Of a stretch of 32,556 nucleotides of DNA, positions 23,091-32,277 are shown one piece after another (within the stretch, counting starts at the first letter, position 1; the number at the start of each line of letters is the position of its first letter). A model generated the notes under the pieces. That model did not search any database and was not told the DNA's origin. It saw nothing but the letters and a program-made list of their open reading frames with translations. This DNA is from Akkermansia muciniphila (GTDB lineage: Bacteria; Verrucomicrobiota; Verrucomicrobiia; Methylacidiphilales; Verrucolacustridaceae): the NCBI GenBank assembly GCA_945878585.1, contig CAMDXQ010000009.1, forward strand, positions 1 to 32,556, given 5' to 3'. Position numbers and translations under genes: made by a program.

Positions 23091-23714
23091 ATGCGTTGGC
23101 GCGCGATTTTGCTGTTTGGGGCACCCGGTTCCGGGAAAGGAACGCAGGGAAAGGTTTTGGGTACGATTCCTGCCTTTTGTCACATCTCTTGCGGGGATGT
23201 TTTTCGCGGGATGGATCTGAGAACTCAAGTCGGGCAGGCCTTTCTCAAATATTCGAGCGCAGGCCAACTGGTCCCCGATGAGGTTACGGTCGACTTATGG
23301 CGTCAACATATGGCTCATTTGGTCACCTTGGGAAAATTTAAACCGGAGATCGACCATCTTGTTTTGGATGGAATTCCCAGGAACGTCGAACAGGCGAAGT
23401 TGTTGGAGAGCGATCTGAAGGTGGAAGCGCTCTTTCATCTTGTTTGTCATGACAAAGCTAAGCTGGAGGATCGTCTGAAGCGTCGGGCCTTGCGGGACAA
23501 CCGTCTAGACGATGCCAGTGATTCTGTGATTCATGATCGACTATTGACCTACGAAAAAGAGACAAAACCCGTCTTGGAGTACTATGGCAAAAAGATTGTG
23601 AAGGAGGTCGATGCTGAGCAGTTTCCGTTTGAAGTGACCCGTGACATCCTGAATCAAGTTCAGTCGACCAAAGCGAGTAAAACGAAGCGGGCGGTGGCCG
23701 GGGTGGGTATCTAG
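23091..23714 (+). CDS. adk: Adenylate kinase (short LID form)
   Basis: The 207-residue nucleoside monophosphate kinase interconverts ATP + AMP and 2 ADP. The P-loop is GAPGSGKG at residues 10-17, AMP-site motifs are ISCGDVFRG and LDGIPRNVEQA (usually DGFPR), and the LID arginines are in RRALRDNRLDD. There is no zinc-binding CxxC LID; the lid is the short type. About 20 Lys/Ala-rich residues extend past the usual C-terminus. Substitutions such as GIPR make a related UMP/CMP or general NMP kinase possible. It sits between the metal pump (10-base gap) and fmt (4-base gap), so all three are probably one transcript. Confidence 0.85.
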   Translation: MRWRAILLFGAPGSGKGTQGKVLGTIPAFCHISCGDVFRGMDLRTQVGQAFLKYSSAGQLVPDEVTVDLWRQHMAHLVTLGKFKPEIDHLVLDGIPRNVEQAKLLESDLKVEALFHLVCHDKAKLEDRLKRRALRDNRLDDASDSVIHDRLLTYEKETKPVLEYYGKKIVKEVDAEQFPFEVTRDILNQVQSTKASKTKRAVAGVGI

Positions 23715-23718
23715 TCGC

Positions 23719-24660
23719 GTGCGGATTGTTTTTGCCGGCACGGGAGAGTTTGGGGTTCCCTGCTTGGAGGCGTTGGTGGCCTCGGATGATCATTTTGTCC
23801 TCTCGGTCATCACCCAACCGGATCGTCCTGCCGGCAGGGCACAAAAGTTGCTCGCGTCTCCGATCAAAGAGTGTGCTTTGCGGCATCAGCTGACCGTGTT
23901 CCAACCCGAGGACGTGAATTCCTCAACCACCTTGAGTCAGATCCGGTACCAGAAGCCTGACTTGATGGTGGTGGTGGCTTACGGCCAGATCTTGAAAAAA
24001 CCGATCCTCGAACTGCCGGAAATGGGTTGCTGGAATGTTCATGGCTCGCTTTTGCCGAAGTATCGTGGCGCTTCTCCGATCGCTGCAGCGATTCGTGACC
24101 GGCAAAAGCGGACTGGAGTCACAATCATGCAAATGAATGAGGGGCTGGATACGGGGGATATGTTGGGAAAGATCGCGACACGGATCCGTCCCGCGGAGAC
24201 TACGGGAGTGTTGCATGACAGGCTGGCGGGGAAAGCGGCTCCCCTTCTTTTGGAACTTTTAGAGAAGGCGAAAAAGGGGAAGTTACGAAGTGCTCTTCAG
24301 AACTCGGCAGAAGCTTCCGTTGCCCCGCGGATGAAAAAGGAGGATGGAAAGATTGATTGGAATAAGAGCCCTGAAGAGATTGAAGCACATATTCGGGCCA
24401 TGCAGCCATGGCCTGGCGCGTATACTTGGATTCCGGACGGACAGGATCAGAAGATGCTAAAGGTGTTTACGGTTATTCTATCGAGAAGGGCGAAGGGAAA
24501 ACCCGGGGAGATTGTGGAGGTGAATCCGCATGGGATTCTCGTGGCTGCAAAAAAAGGCGGGGTCCTGCTTCGGGAGGTTCAGTTGGAGGGTCGGAAACGG
24601 ATGACTGCGGTGGAGTATGCGCGTGGAGCGGGGTTGGTAGCGGGCGTGGTTTTGGCCTAG
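23719..24660 (+). CDS. fmt: Methionyl-tRNA formyltransferase
   Basis: The 313-residue enzyme formylates initiator Met-tRNA using 10-formyl-tetrahydrofolate. The N-terminal formyltransferase domain shows FAGTGEFGVPCLEAL, VVVAYGQILKKPILE, the catalytic NVHGSLLPKYRGASPI (Asn-His with SLLP) and TGVTIMQMNEGLDTGDML with the catalytic Asp. The C-terminal tRNA-binding domain follows from about residue 210 (KIDWNKSPEEIEAHIRAMQPWPGAYT). It starts with GTG at 23719, four bases after adk. def is not adjacent here, though priA is nearby (on the other side of the transglycosylase), a partly conserved neighbourhood. Confidence 0.96.
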   Translation: MRIVFAGTGEFGVPCLEALVASDDHFVLSVITQPDRPAGRAQKLLASPIKECALRHQLTVFQPEDVNSSTTLSQIRYQKPDLMVVVAYGQILKKPILELPEMGCWNVHGSLLPKYRGASPIAAAIRDRQKRTGVTIMQMNEGLDTGDMLGKIATRIRPAETTGVLHDRLAGKAAPLLLELLEKAKKGKLRSALQNSAEASVAPRMKKEDGKIDWNKSPEEIEAHIRAMQPWPGAYTWIPDGQDQKMLKVFTVILSRRAKGKPGEIVEVNPHGILVAAKKGGVLLREVQLEGRKRMTAVEYARGAGLVAGVVLA

Positions 24661-24668
24661 GGGACTCT

Positions 24669-25340
24669 TTACTTTTTCAGCCATTTCTCTTTTTGCAGAA
24701 CCAGTTTGCGGTTCACAGATTCCAAGGGCCCGGGGTTTCTTCCGGCTGCATAGAGGTCCGCACGACGAAGGATCGTTCTGATGTAAGCCTTGGTTGTTGG
24801 AAAGTCCATTGCCTCGAGAAAGTCCTTGGCGGTAAGCGTGGGATTTTCTTTTGCCCATCGGCGAGCATGGGTGATCCCTGCATTGTATTCCGCCAAGGCG
24901 AAAACTTCCGGGCGATCGGCATTCGACCACCGTTTCATGGCACGGGAAAGGTACCAGGACCCTGCAGAGAGATTGGTTTGAGGATCGAAAAGGTCGGTTT
25001 CATGAAATGTTCGGATTCGGTGGGCTTGGGCCCAGTCCTGGCCTGCACCCGGCGTCACTTGCATCAGTCCTCGTTCTCCTGCCCCTCCGAGCGCACGGAC
25101 TTCAAAATTACTTTCGCGCCAGACAACCGCCCGAAGTAGGGGAAGGGGGATACCAGACTTTTGGGCCGCTTGAACGAGTAGGGGTTCTAGGGCTTGGGAG
25201 CGGTGGATTTCACCCAACCAAGAGAGGCCGATCAGGAAAAAGGGGGCCAGAATAACGGCTAGTGCGGCCAGGATTCGTGGACGGGCGAGAAGCATGAAGG
25301 GATAGGGTATCGAAAAGGGTGGGAAAGGAAAGACGGTCAA
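24669..25340 (-). CDS. Membrane-anchored lytic transglycosylase (SLT domain)
   Basis: The 223-residue protein cleaves peptidoglycan glycan strands to 1,6-anhydro ends. A TTG start at 25340 is supported by a perfect AGGAGG six bases upstream (25347-25352); the in-frame ATG at 25295 lacks one. The N-terminus has one membrane helix (ILAALAVILAPFFLIGLSWLG, about 23-43). The SLT domain carries the catalytic Glu in VVWRESNFE, then GAGERGLMQVTP, TDLFDPQTNLSAGSWYLS and LAEYNAGITHARRW. It is convergent with fmt (8-base gap) and divergent from priA. Confidence 0.93.
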   Translation of the reverse strand: MTVFPFPPFSIPYPFMLLARPRILAALAVILAPFFLIGLSWLGEIHRSQALEPLLVQAAQKSGIPLPLLRAVVWRESNFEVRALGGAGERGLMQVTPGAGQDWAQAHRIRTFHETDLFDPQTNLSAGSWYLSRAMKRWSNADRPEVFALAEYNAGITHARRWAKENPTLTAKDFLEAMDFPTTKAYIRTILRRADLYAAGRNPGPLESVNRKLVLQKEKWLKK

Positions 25341-25378
25341 AACTTGCCTCCTAAGAAAAAAGAGAGCAGAGCCAAGGG

Positions 25379-27613
25379 GTGAATTATCCCGAATTTGTCA
25401 AAGTAGCGCCCGAACTGGGGCTAGATCGGTTGTTTGACTATGGGATCCCGCAGCGTTTGCGGGGTCGGATTCAGCTTGGGCAGCGACTGAGAGTGCCTTG
25501 GGGGAAAAGGAGTATCATGGCGTATGCGGTGGAGTTTCCCCTTCGTCCCGAGGTGGAGCAGGTCAAAGATGTGGAGGAGGTGGCTGGGGAGAAACCGCTG
25601 ATTCCTTCTGGTTTATGTCAGTTGGCGCGGTGGATGGCGGATTACTACGCATGTGATTTAGGGGCGGCTCTCAGGACCATTTTGCCGGGGCCCGTTCGAT
25701 CCCACGAGGGGGGAGGAAAGATGGCCTGGTGGATTTCTCCCGTTCCGGGAAGGGAGGAGATGGCGAAAGAGATCCTTCGTGGTGCAAAAGCACAGGAGAA
25801 GGCGTGGCTTCATCTTTTGGGCTGTGGGGGCGGTTGGCAGACGGTTTTAGTGAAAGAGTCGGGAGCGGGAACGGCGGTATGGAGGGCTCTGGTGGATCGG
25901 GGTTTGGCGGAGCGGAGTGAGAAACGGTTGGTACGAGGGGAGGAAGCTGCAGAGGGGGGCTGGCCTGGATCGGAAACACGGCCTGAGTTGGGCAAAGAAC
26001 AGACAGAAGCGATGTTGGCTTGGGAAGAAGAGCGACAAAGAGAGGGCGGGGGACGCCCCATTCTTTTGGAAGGAGTGACTGGGAGCGGAAAAACGGAAAT
26101 CTACTTGCGGGCCATGGAGCAAGTCTTGGGTGAGGGGAAAAATGTGATCATTCTCGTTCCTGAAATCTCCTTAACGCCACAAACTGTCGCACGGTTCCGT
26201 GGTCGTCTAGTTGGGAGGAAGATCAGGCTCTCTGTTCTACATAGCGGGCAAACGGTGGCGGAAAGGAGGGAGTCGTGGCATGAGATTCGGGAGGGTAGGG
26301 CAAGGGTGGTGATTGGTGCGCGATCGGCTCTTTTCGCTCCCTTGGAGAATCTGGGGTTGATCGTGGTCGATGAGGAACATGATGGGGGGTACAAGCAGGC
26401 GGAGGCACCCCGGTATCAGGCCCGAGATTTGGCGGTCGTTCGCGGCCGGACGGAAGGAGCCCCTGTGATTCTCGGAAGTGCGACACCTTGTCTTGAGAGC
26501 GGATGGAATGCGGATCGTGATAAATATCGGCGTGTTCGGCTGACGCAGCGGGTGGACGGGGCGAAATTACCAAAAGTTCATATCGTTGACTTGCGAAAGG
26601 AGGACAAACCGTCAGGTGGTGGACCGATCCTTTTGTCGGAAGAGTTGGTGACGGCTTTGAAGAGTCGACGTGAAAAGGGGGAGCAGAGTCTGGTCCTCCT
26701 GAATCGGCGTGGGTATGCGCCGAGTGTCCAGTGCCCACACTGTGGGAAGGTCGAAGAGTGTGATCGGTGCGCAGTTCCCATGACGTATCATCGAATCGAC
26801 GGGAAGCTTCGGTGCCATTTCTGTGATGCAGATCGGGCTTCCCCCGTTCGGTGTCGTGAGTGTGGATCTCCAGTATTGAAATACACAGGAGCGGGCACGG
26901 AGCGATTGGAGGAGGGGGTAACGGAAATAATGCCAGGGGTCAGGTTGACCCGAATGGATTCGGACAGCATGAAGGCAAGGGGTGCCCATGCAAAAGCTTT
27001 GACCGAGTTTCGGGAAGGGAGGACTGATATTCTTTTGGGCACACAGATGATCGCGAAAGGGTTGCATTTTCCCAATGTGACTTGCGTCGGTGTGGTTGGG
27101 ATCGATGGGGCGTTGAATCTCCCCGACTTTCGGGCTTCGGAGAGAGTCTTTCAGCTTTTGGTTCAGGTCGCTGGACGAGCAGGACGAGGGGAGGTTGCAG
27201 GCGAAGTGTTTGTGCAGACCTACACCCCCTTTCATCCTGCGATTCAGTTTGCGCGACACCACGATGTGGACGGCTTTCGTGAGCAGGAGTTGGAGTATCG
27301 CAAAGCCCATGGGTATCCACCTTTTCGGCGTGCGATCTTGCTCTCTTTTTCAGGCTCAAGTGAGGCCCAGACTCTTGCTTCGGCGGAGCATGTGGTGAAA
27401 AAACTTCGGTTGGCTTGGGGAGACAAAGTGGAGGTTCCGGATCCGTGTCCTGCTCCGATTGCTCGGGTGGAGGGGAGATTCCGGTTTCATGTTTTCCTTC
27501 TCGTCGATAGGGGAGTTCCCATCTTGGGAGATCTGAAGCGGGAAGTATTGGCACCGAAGTGGCCGAGCGGGTTGAAAGTTTCGGTGGATGTGGATCCGCA
27601 GGATCTTCTTTGA
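25379..27613 (+). CDS. priA: Primosomal protein N' (replication restart helicase)
   Basis: The 744-residue 3'-5' DNA helicase reloads the replisome at stalled forks. The N-terminal 3'-end-binding domain (about 1-105) opens VKVAPELGLDRLFDYGIP. Walker A is EGVTGSGKTE at about 231-240 and Walker B is the DEEH motif in VVDEEHDGGYKQ. Eight zinc-binding cysteines come in pairs between about 451 and 497 (CPHC, CDRC, CHFC, CREC). The helicase C motifs LLGTQMIAKGLHFPNVT and QVAGRAGRG follow. It starts with GTG at 25379, preceded by AAGGG almost directly, which is tight spacing. It is divergent from the transglycosylase with 38 bases between, and metG follows after 37 bases. Confidence 0.96.
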   Translation: MNYPEFVKVAPELGLDRLFDYGIPQRLRGRIQLGQRLRVPWGKRSIMAYAVEFPLRPEVEQVKDVEEVAGEKPLIPSGLCQLARWMADYYACDLGAALRTILPGPVRSHEGGGKMAWWISPVPGREEMAKEILRGAKAQEKAWLHLLGCGGGWQTVLVKESGAGTAVWRALVDRGLAERSEKRLVRGEEAAEGGWPGSETRPELGKEQTEAMLAWEEERQREGGGRPILLEGVTGSGKTEIYLRAMEQVLGEGKNVIILVPEISLTPQTVARFRGRLVGRKIRLSVLHSGQTVAERRESWHEIREGRARVVIGARSALFAPLENLGLIVVDEEHDGGYKQAEAPRYQARDLAVVRGRTEGAPVILGSATPCLESGWNADRDKYRRVRLTQRVDGAKLPKVHIVDLRKEDKPSGGGPILLSEELVTALKSRREKGEQSLVLLNRRGYAPSVQCPHCGKVEECDRCAVPMTYHRIDGKLRCHFCDADRASPVRCRECGSPVLKYTGAGTERLEEGVTEIMPGVRLTRMDSDSMKARGAHAKALTEFREGRTDILLGTQMIAKGLHFPNVTCVGVVGIDGALNLPDFRASERVFQLLVQVAGRAGRGEVAGEVFVQTYTPFHPAIQFARHHDVDGFREQELEYRKAHGYPPFRRAILLSFSGSSEAQTLASAEHVVKKLRLAWGDKVEVPDPCPAPIARVEGRFRFHVFLLVDRGVPILGDLKREVLAPKWPSGLKVSVDVDPQDLL

Positions 27614-27650
27614 TCGAACTTCAGCCATTCTTCTGCTAGAAAAGTTCAGG

Positions 27651-29195
27651 ATGGACACCCTTTTTCTTACGACAGCGATCGACTACGCCAATGCGCAACC
27701 TCATCTCGGACACGCGTATGAGAAGGTTTTAACGGATACGTTGGCCCGTTTTGCCCGCCGAACCGGGAAAAATGTCCGCTTTTTAAGCGGACTGGATGAG
27801 CACGGGCAGAAAGTGCAACAGAGTGCTGCAAAAGCAGGCAAGAGTCCTCAAGAATTTGTCGACGGCATTAGCGTTCATTTTCTGGATCTATGGAAGGATC
27901 TACGAGTTGAGCCGGATGATTATTTGCGGACAACGGAATCCAGACACAAAAAGTTGGTCCAAGAGGTTTTGGCACACCTGTATGCCAAGGGGGACATTGT
28001 TAAAGGCACGTTTCATGGGTTTTACAGTGTCCGGGCCGAACAGTTTCTGACCGAGAAAGAGAGGCAGGCCGACGGAAGCTGGCCCGAAATCTTTGGGGAA
28101 GTAGTGGAGCTGACGGAGGAGAACTATTTCTTCAAGCTATCTAAGCATCAGGACTGGTTGAAGGAGTTGTACCAGAAACACCCCGAGATCATCTTTCCGG
28201 AGTTTCGGGCGAAGGAGATTTTGGGTGCTTTGGAAAAGCCTTTGCCCGACCTGTGTATTTCGCGTCCGAAAACGAGATTAGCTTGGGGGATCCCACTTCC
28301 GTTTGACGAGAGTCAGGTGACGTATGTTTGGTTTGATGCCTTGCTCAACTATGTGACAGGCGCTGGAAAAGGGGAGGGGAAGCTGGTGGATTGGGTGCCG
28401 GCAGTGCACGTGATCGGCAAGGACATTATGGTGCCGGCTCACGGAATTTATTGGCCCTGTATGTTGCGTTCTCTGGGATTGCCGATGTTTCAAAAGCTGT
28501 TGGTGCACGGTTTCTGGACGAGGAAGAGTGAGAAACTTAGTAAATCAACAGGCAATGTGGTGGATCCCAAGCTCCTTGCGGAAAAGTATGGGGCAGATTC
28601 GTTTCGGTACTATGTTTTGCGCGAGATGGCACTTGGGCACGATGCGGACTTTGATGAGGCTTCCTTGGCGGCGCGACGCAAGGGGGAGTTGGCTCATGAG
28701 CTGGGGAATTTGCTTCAGAGGGCAGGATCGATGATTGGACGTTATTGCGAAGGGAAGATCCCTGATGCGCCAACTCCAGACGCGGTTTCCGTGGCTTTTC
28801 GGGCAACGGTGTTGGGGGCTTTACGGAAGTGGGACGAGTTAATGAAGGCCAATCAGATTCATTTGGCTTTGGGGGAGCTGTGGAAAGCGGTGCAGGCAGG
28901 AAATCAGATGATCGAGAGCAGGGCGCCTTGGAAATTAGCCAAAGATCCTGCCTTGGCTGGGGAGTTGCGAGCCACCTTGGCGGATGCGATGGCGGTGTTG
29001 GAGTTGGTTTTGCAGGAGGTGGAGTGTGTGATTCCTAGCACGGCACAAGCAGGGTTGAGGCAACTTGGGCTGGAGGGACGTGTCGATGCGCGGGCTAAGG
29101 ATTGGCCTCAGTGGCCGAGCACTCAGGCGGGTCGGGCGTTAGGTAGAATTGAGCCTCTTTTCCCTCTCCTTGAAGAGGAGAAAACAAAGGGTTAG
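27651..29195 (+). CDS. metG: Methionyl-tRNA synthetase (short, zinc-ligand-less form)
   Basis: The 514-residue class I synthetase charges tRNA-Met. ATG 27651 is preferred over the track's 27588 because [21 protein letters not shown] is the normal N-terminus. The HIGH motif is HLGH at 18-21 and KMSKS reads KLSKS near 294. The connective peptide region reads [15 protein letters not shown], without the CxxC zinc knuckles found in E. coli-type enzymes, as in mitochondrial and some bacterial MetRS. The C-terminal dimerisation/tRNA-binding domain is also absent; the protein ends with the anticodon helices plus a Pro/Glu-rich tail. It is probably cotranscribed with priA. Confidence 0.95.
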   Translation: MDTLFLTTAIDYANAQPHLGHAYEKVLTDTLARFARRTGKNVRFLSGLDEHGQKVQQSAAKAGKSPQEFVDGISVHFLDLWKDLRVEPDDYLRTTESRHKKLVQEVLAHLYAKGDIVKGTFHGFYSVRAEQFLTEKERQADGSWPEIFGEVVELTEENYFFKLSKHQDWLKELYQKHPEIIFPEFRAKEILGALEKPLPDLCISRPKTRLAWGIPLPFDESQVTYVWFDALLNYVTGAGKGEGKLVDWVPAVHVIGKDIMVPAHGIYWPCMLRSLGLPMFQKLLVHGFWTRKSEKLSKSTGNVVDPKLLAEKYGADSFRYYVLREMALGHDADFDEASLAARRKGELAHELGNLLQRAGSMIGRYCEGKIPDAPTPDAVSVAFRATVLGALRKWDELMKANQIHLALGELWKAVQAGNQMIESRAPWKLAKDPALAGELRATLADAMAVLELVLQEVECVIPSTAQAGLRQLGLEGRVDARAKDWPQWPSTQAGRALGRIEPLFPLLEEEKTKG

Positions 29196-29266
29196 AGGAT
29201 GACACGGCGGGCGGTTGCACGCGGTATTGCGGTGAGGCATCTTGGAGGTTCGAAGGAAATAAACTT

Positions 29267-30127
29267 ATGAGCAAAAAAGAGTACATTCATCCTGAAGCTT
29301 TGGTTGAAACCGACTGGCTGGCCCAACATCTGAATGACCCTGGAATCCGGGTGGTGGAAAGCAACGAGGACGTTCTACTGTACGATACGGGGCACATTCC
29401 GGGAGCGGTGCATATTGATTGGCGGCGGGATTTGCAGGATGCCTTGGTGCGTGACTACATCAGCCCCCAAGCTTTTGCTGAGCTTTGTGGACGAAATGGA
29501 ATCACTCCCGACACCACAGTGATCTTCTATGGTGATAAATCGAACTGGTGGTCTTGTTACGCTCTTTGGGCATTTCGCCTTTTTGGTCATACCAAAGTGA
29601 GAATTTTGAACGGAGGTCGGGATAAATGGGTGGGGGAGAAAAGAGAGTTAACCCGCGACAAGGTGAAAGTTCCCGTAGCGAACTATCCTGTGCCGCCACG
29701 CAGGCTGGATTCGGAGATTCGGGCTTTTTATGAGGATGCTTTGGCATTCAGTCAGAAAAAACTGCCCCTGATCGATGTTCGTTCCCCCGGAGAGTTTAAG
29801 GGGGAGGTCACTCATATGCCCGAGTACCCGCAGGAGGGAGTTCTCCGTGGTGGTCACATCCCTGGCGCGAAGAGTGTCCCTTGGAAAACGGCGGTGAAGG
29901 AGGATGGAACCTTCAAGTCAGCGGATGAGTTGGAGAAAATCTACGTTGAGGGTTGCTCATTGGCACCTGAGACGGAGGTGATCGCTTATTGTCGGATCGG
30001 GGAACGGTCGAGTCACACCTGGTTTGTCTTGAGCTATTTATTGGGCAGGAAGAAAGTGCGCAACTACGACGGATCTTGGACCGAGTGGGGAAATCGGGTT
30101 CGCGCGCCGATCGAACGCTCGAACTGA
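29267..30127 (+). CDS. Thiosulfate/3-mercaptopyruvate sulfurtransferase, two rhodanese domains
   Basis: The 286-residue tandem rhodanese transfers sulfane sulfur via a Cys persulfide. The inactive N-terminal domain (about 10-135) has [20 protein letters not shown] and [10 protein letters not shown]; the active C-terminal domain (about 150-280) has [24 protein letters not shown] and catalytic C242 in [14 protein letters not shown]. The CRIGERS loop is of the actinobacterial-type thiosulfate sulfurtransferase rather than the CGSGVT of mercaptopyruvate enzymes. AAGGA lies about nine bases before ATG 29267. Together with the ThiS-like carrier at 1789 it is the only other sulfur-transfer protein here; a functional link is speculative. 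Its stop is two bases from that of the convergent gene. Confidence 0.92.
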   Translation: MSKKEYIHPEALVETDWLAQHLNDPGIRVVESNEDVLLYDTGHIPGAVHIDWRRDLQDALVRDYISPQAFAELCGRNGITPDTTVIFYGDKSNWWSCYALWAFRLFGHTKVRILNGGRDKWVGEKRELTRDKVKVPVANYPVPPRRLDSEIRAFYEDALAFSQKKLPLIDVRSPGEFKGEVTHMPEYPQEGVLRGGHIPGAKSVPWKTAVKEDGTFKSADELEKIYVEGCSLAPETEVIAYCRIGERSSHTWFVLSYLLGRKKVRNYDGSWTEWGNRVRAPIERSN

Positions 30128-30129
30128 AC

Positions 30130-31167
30130 TTAAGGATTCCCGCTGGGGGGAGTCGATGGAGCGGGAGGGGTAACGGAGTTTGGGGACGCGGGCTGATAGT
30201 CGGTCATCTGGCTGACCTGCTTCTGGGCCATACGATATCCCATAATATTCAAGTCGAAGGTCATGAGGAAATTGGAGGGGACAGGGATGTTCAACGAGGG
30301 GAGCTCAGAGGTTTCGTAGGAGAAATCCATTCCTTTCATCGATGCTAGGAACCAGGCCACATCGACCTCTTCGGTCAGTTTTCCCTTCGTCTGGATAATG
30401 CTGAAGTCGTTTTGATCGATCCAAATCGTCCCGCCAACCTTATTAATAACTTTCTCCTCCCGAGTGGAGAAGGGTTGATCATCTTTCGGGGTGAATTTAA
30501 TGACGAAGCACGGGCGGTTCCGGAGAGTCTCATCCGCGATGCGTGAATACTTGAAGCGGGGGGCGATTTTCCCCATGTCGAGCATGGCATTCACCTTTTT
30601 TGCGTCCTCCACATCTTTGTTGGAGTCATCGTCATCGTCGTCCGACTTCTTCTGTTTTGATTGAAGTCCGCGGCCACCGGTTGCACCTGCATAGGTTGTT
30701 TTGCTGGAAGAATCGTCATCGCCCTTCGAGTCGTCATTGAAATCGGCGCTGAAGGTGATGTCTTTGCCGGGTTTGATTTTCGCAGTGACGGTTTTGGTTT
30801 TATCGGGAATGACCTTGTTGTCGTCGTCGAGGCGTTGGGTCACCAGTTTCAGTTGGTAGGTGAACTCTTCGCGTAGTTCCCGGAGCTCCTCGTCCCTGCG
30901 GATAGCATTTTGGATGATCTGATCCACCGACAGTTTGGAGTTATCTGCATTTGCGGCCACAGGGGCAGGGGAAGCGGATGGCGCGGGCGTAGGGGTTGGA
31001 TCAGATGCTGGCACGGCCTTGGCGACCCGCTCGTTATTCACCTCTTCGTCGCACGTGGTCTGGAAGTCGGGGCTACGCCCTGGGTCACGGGAGTTGACCT
31101 GGGCAAGGAGGGGGCTGACCACGAGGAGTGATGAAACAACGAGAAGGTTATGTTTGCGCAAATGCAT
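30130..31167 (-). CDS. Secreted hypothetical, LolA-like (outer-membrane lipoprotein-sorting) fold
   Basis: The 345-residue exported protein has a signal peptide MHLRKHNLLVVSSLLVVSPLLA and then a Pro/Ala/Ser linker (TPTPAPSASPAPVAA). RRDEELRELREEFTYQLKLVTQRLD follows, a pattern of secreted proteins where an opening helix precedes a strand naming D-x-D-G. The C-terminal part has NRPCFVIKFTPK, VGGTIWIDQNDFSIIQTKGKL and VAWFLASMKGMDFSYETSEL, which resembles LolA/lipoprotein-sorting-like families common in Acidobacteria and Verrucomicrobia. Two acidic low-complexity insertions (DDSKGDDDSSS and KKSDDDDDDSNKD) interrupt the middle, perhaps for Ca binding. A P/S/T-rich tail ends the protein. AGGGGAACT precedes the ATG. 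Function is unknown. Confidence 0.78.
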   Translation of the reverse strand: MHLRKHNLLVVSSLLVVSPLLAQVNSRDPGRSPDFQTTCDEEVNNERVAKAVPASDPTPTPAPSASPAPVAANADNSKLSVDQIIQNAIRRDEELRELREEFTYQLKLVTQRLDDDNKVIPDKTKTVTAKIKPGKDITFSADFNDDSKGDDDSSSKTTYAGATGGRGLQSKQKKSDDDDDDSNKDVEDAKKVNAMLDMGKIAPRFKYSRIADETLRNRPCFVIKFTPKDDQPFSTREEKVINKVGGTIWIDQNDFSIIQTKGKLTEEVDVAWFLASMKGMDFSYETSELPSLNIPVPSNFLMTFDLNIMGYRMAQKQVSQMTDYQPASPNSVTPPAPSTPPSGNP

Positions 31168-31189
31168 AGTTCCCCTATCTACCCTATTT

Positions 31190-32272
31190 ATGTCTCACAT
31201 CAAATTATATATCCCTGGTCCGGTCGAAATCTCCCCCTCGGTTCTACAGGCCTTTGCCAAGCCGATGATTGGTCACCGCGGAAAGGGTTTCCAGGATCTC
31301 TATGCAAGGGTGCAACCCGGTCTTCGGCAACTATTTCAAACCCAACAGCCTGTCTTCTTGGGGACGGGTTCAGCCTGGTCGGTGATGGAGGCGGCAATAC
31401 GGAATCTGGTCCAAAAGAAGGTTCTAGTTTGTATGAACGGGGCTTTTTCCGATAAGTGGTTCGATGTCGCCCAAAAGTGTGGAAAACAGGCGGGCAAGGT
31501 GCAGGTGGAGTGGGGGCAGGCGATCAAACCTGAGATGGTTGAAAAAGAGCTCTCCCAAGGGGGGTATGATGCTCTGACCCTAATTCATCATGAGACTTCC
31601 ACCGGAGTTTTGAGCCCGCTGGCTGAGATTGCGAAACTAGTTCGAACAAAATTTCCGGACGTGATGCTCATCACGGATACCGTTTCCTCGTTCAGCGTGA
31701 TGCCGATTCCCTTCGATGAGTTGGGGTTGGATGTGATGTTGTGTGGCACACAAAAGGCGTTGGCTTTGCCCCCCGGAGCGGCTCTTTTTTCTGTGAGCGA
31801 GAGGGCTTACGCCAGATCCGAAAAGGTCAAAGATCGCGGGTACTACTACGACTTTCACGAGTTCCGTAAGCAGGCGGAGAGCAATATGACCCCTTGCACC
31901 CCCTCCATTTCCCATCTCTATGCGTTGGAAGTGAAGTTGGCGGAGATTGTCAAAGAGGGAATTGCCCAAAGACACGAGCGCCATCGGAAGAACGCGGAGC
32001 GGGGTCGGGCGTGGTTGGCTGCGAATGGGTTCGAGGTGTTCCCTGAAAAGGGGTATGAGTCGCTCAGCCTGACCTGCGGCAAAAACACGCGTGGGGTGGA
32101 TGTGGCCAAGTGGATTGCGTGGCTGAAGGAAACCCACGGGGCGATTTTTGACGGAGGATACGGAAAGATGAAGGGTCTCAATTTCCGCGTTTCCCACATG
32201 GGTGATGAGACGGAGAAGGGGATGGAAGAGCTGTGGGGCCGTTTAGCGGAGGGATTGAAGAAAATCGGGTAA
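31190..32272 (+). CDS. Class V aminotransferase (alanine-glyoxylate/serine-pyruvate type)
   Basis: The 360-residue PLP fold type I enzyme opens MSHIKLYIPGPVEISPSVLQAFAKPMIGHRGKGF, the conserved N-terminus of alanine-glyoxylate and serine-glyoxylate aminotransferases. LGTGSAWSVMEAAIRNL is the cofactor phosphate loop, HHETSTGVLSPL and LITDTVSSFSVMPI carry the PLP Asp, and K189 in CGTQKALALPPG is the Schiff-base lysine. The track start at 30935 overlaps the opposite gene; ATG 31190 is correct by homology. No ribosome-binding site precedes it and only 22 bases separate it from the divergent gene, so a leaderless mRNA is possible. Serine synthesis (phosphoserine aminotransferase role) is an alternative substrate assignment. 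Confidence 0.87.
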   Translation: MSHIKLYIPGPVEISPSVLQAFAKPMIGHRGKGFQDLYARVQPGLRQLFQTQQPVFLGTGSAWSVMEAAIRNLVQKKVLVCMNGAFSDKWFDVAQKCGKQAGKVQVEWGQAIKPEMVEKELSQGGYDALTLIHHETSTGVLSPLAEIAKLVRTKFPDVMLITDTVSSFSVMPIPFDELGLDVMLCGTQKALALPPGAALFSVSERAYARSEKVKDRGYYYDFHEFRKQAESNMTPCTPSISHLYALEVKLAEIVKEGIAQRHERHRKNAERGRAWLAANGFEVFPEKGYESLSLTCGKNTRGVDVAKWIAWLKETHGAIFDGGYGKMKGLNFRVSHMGDETEKGMEELWGRLAEGLKKIG

Positions 32273-32277
32273 AGCCT

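Noticed and set aside
29199-29270. 23-codon ORF (MTRRAVARG...) ending in the sulfurtransferase start codon by ATGA
   Set aside because: An out-of-frame stop at ATGA is automatic, the frame is short, and the start codon directly abuts AGAGG. Nothing else supports translation.
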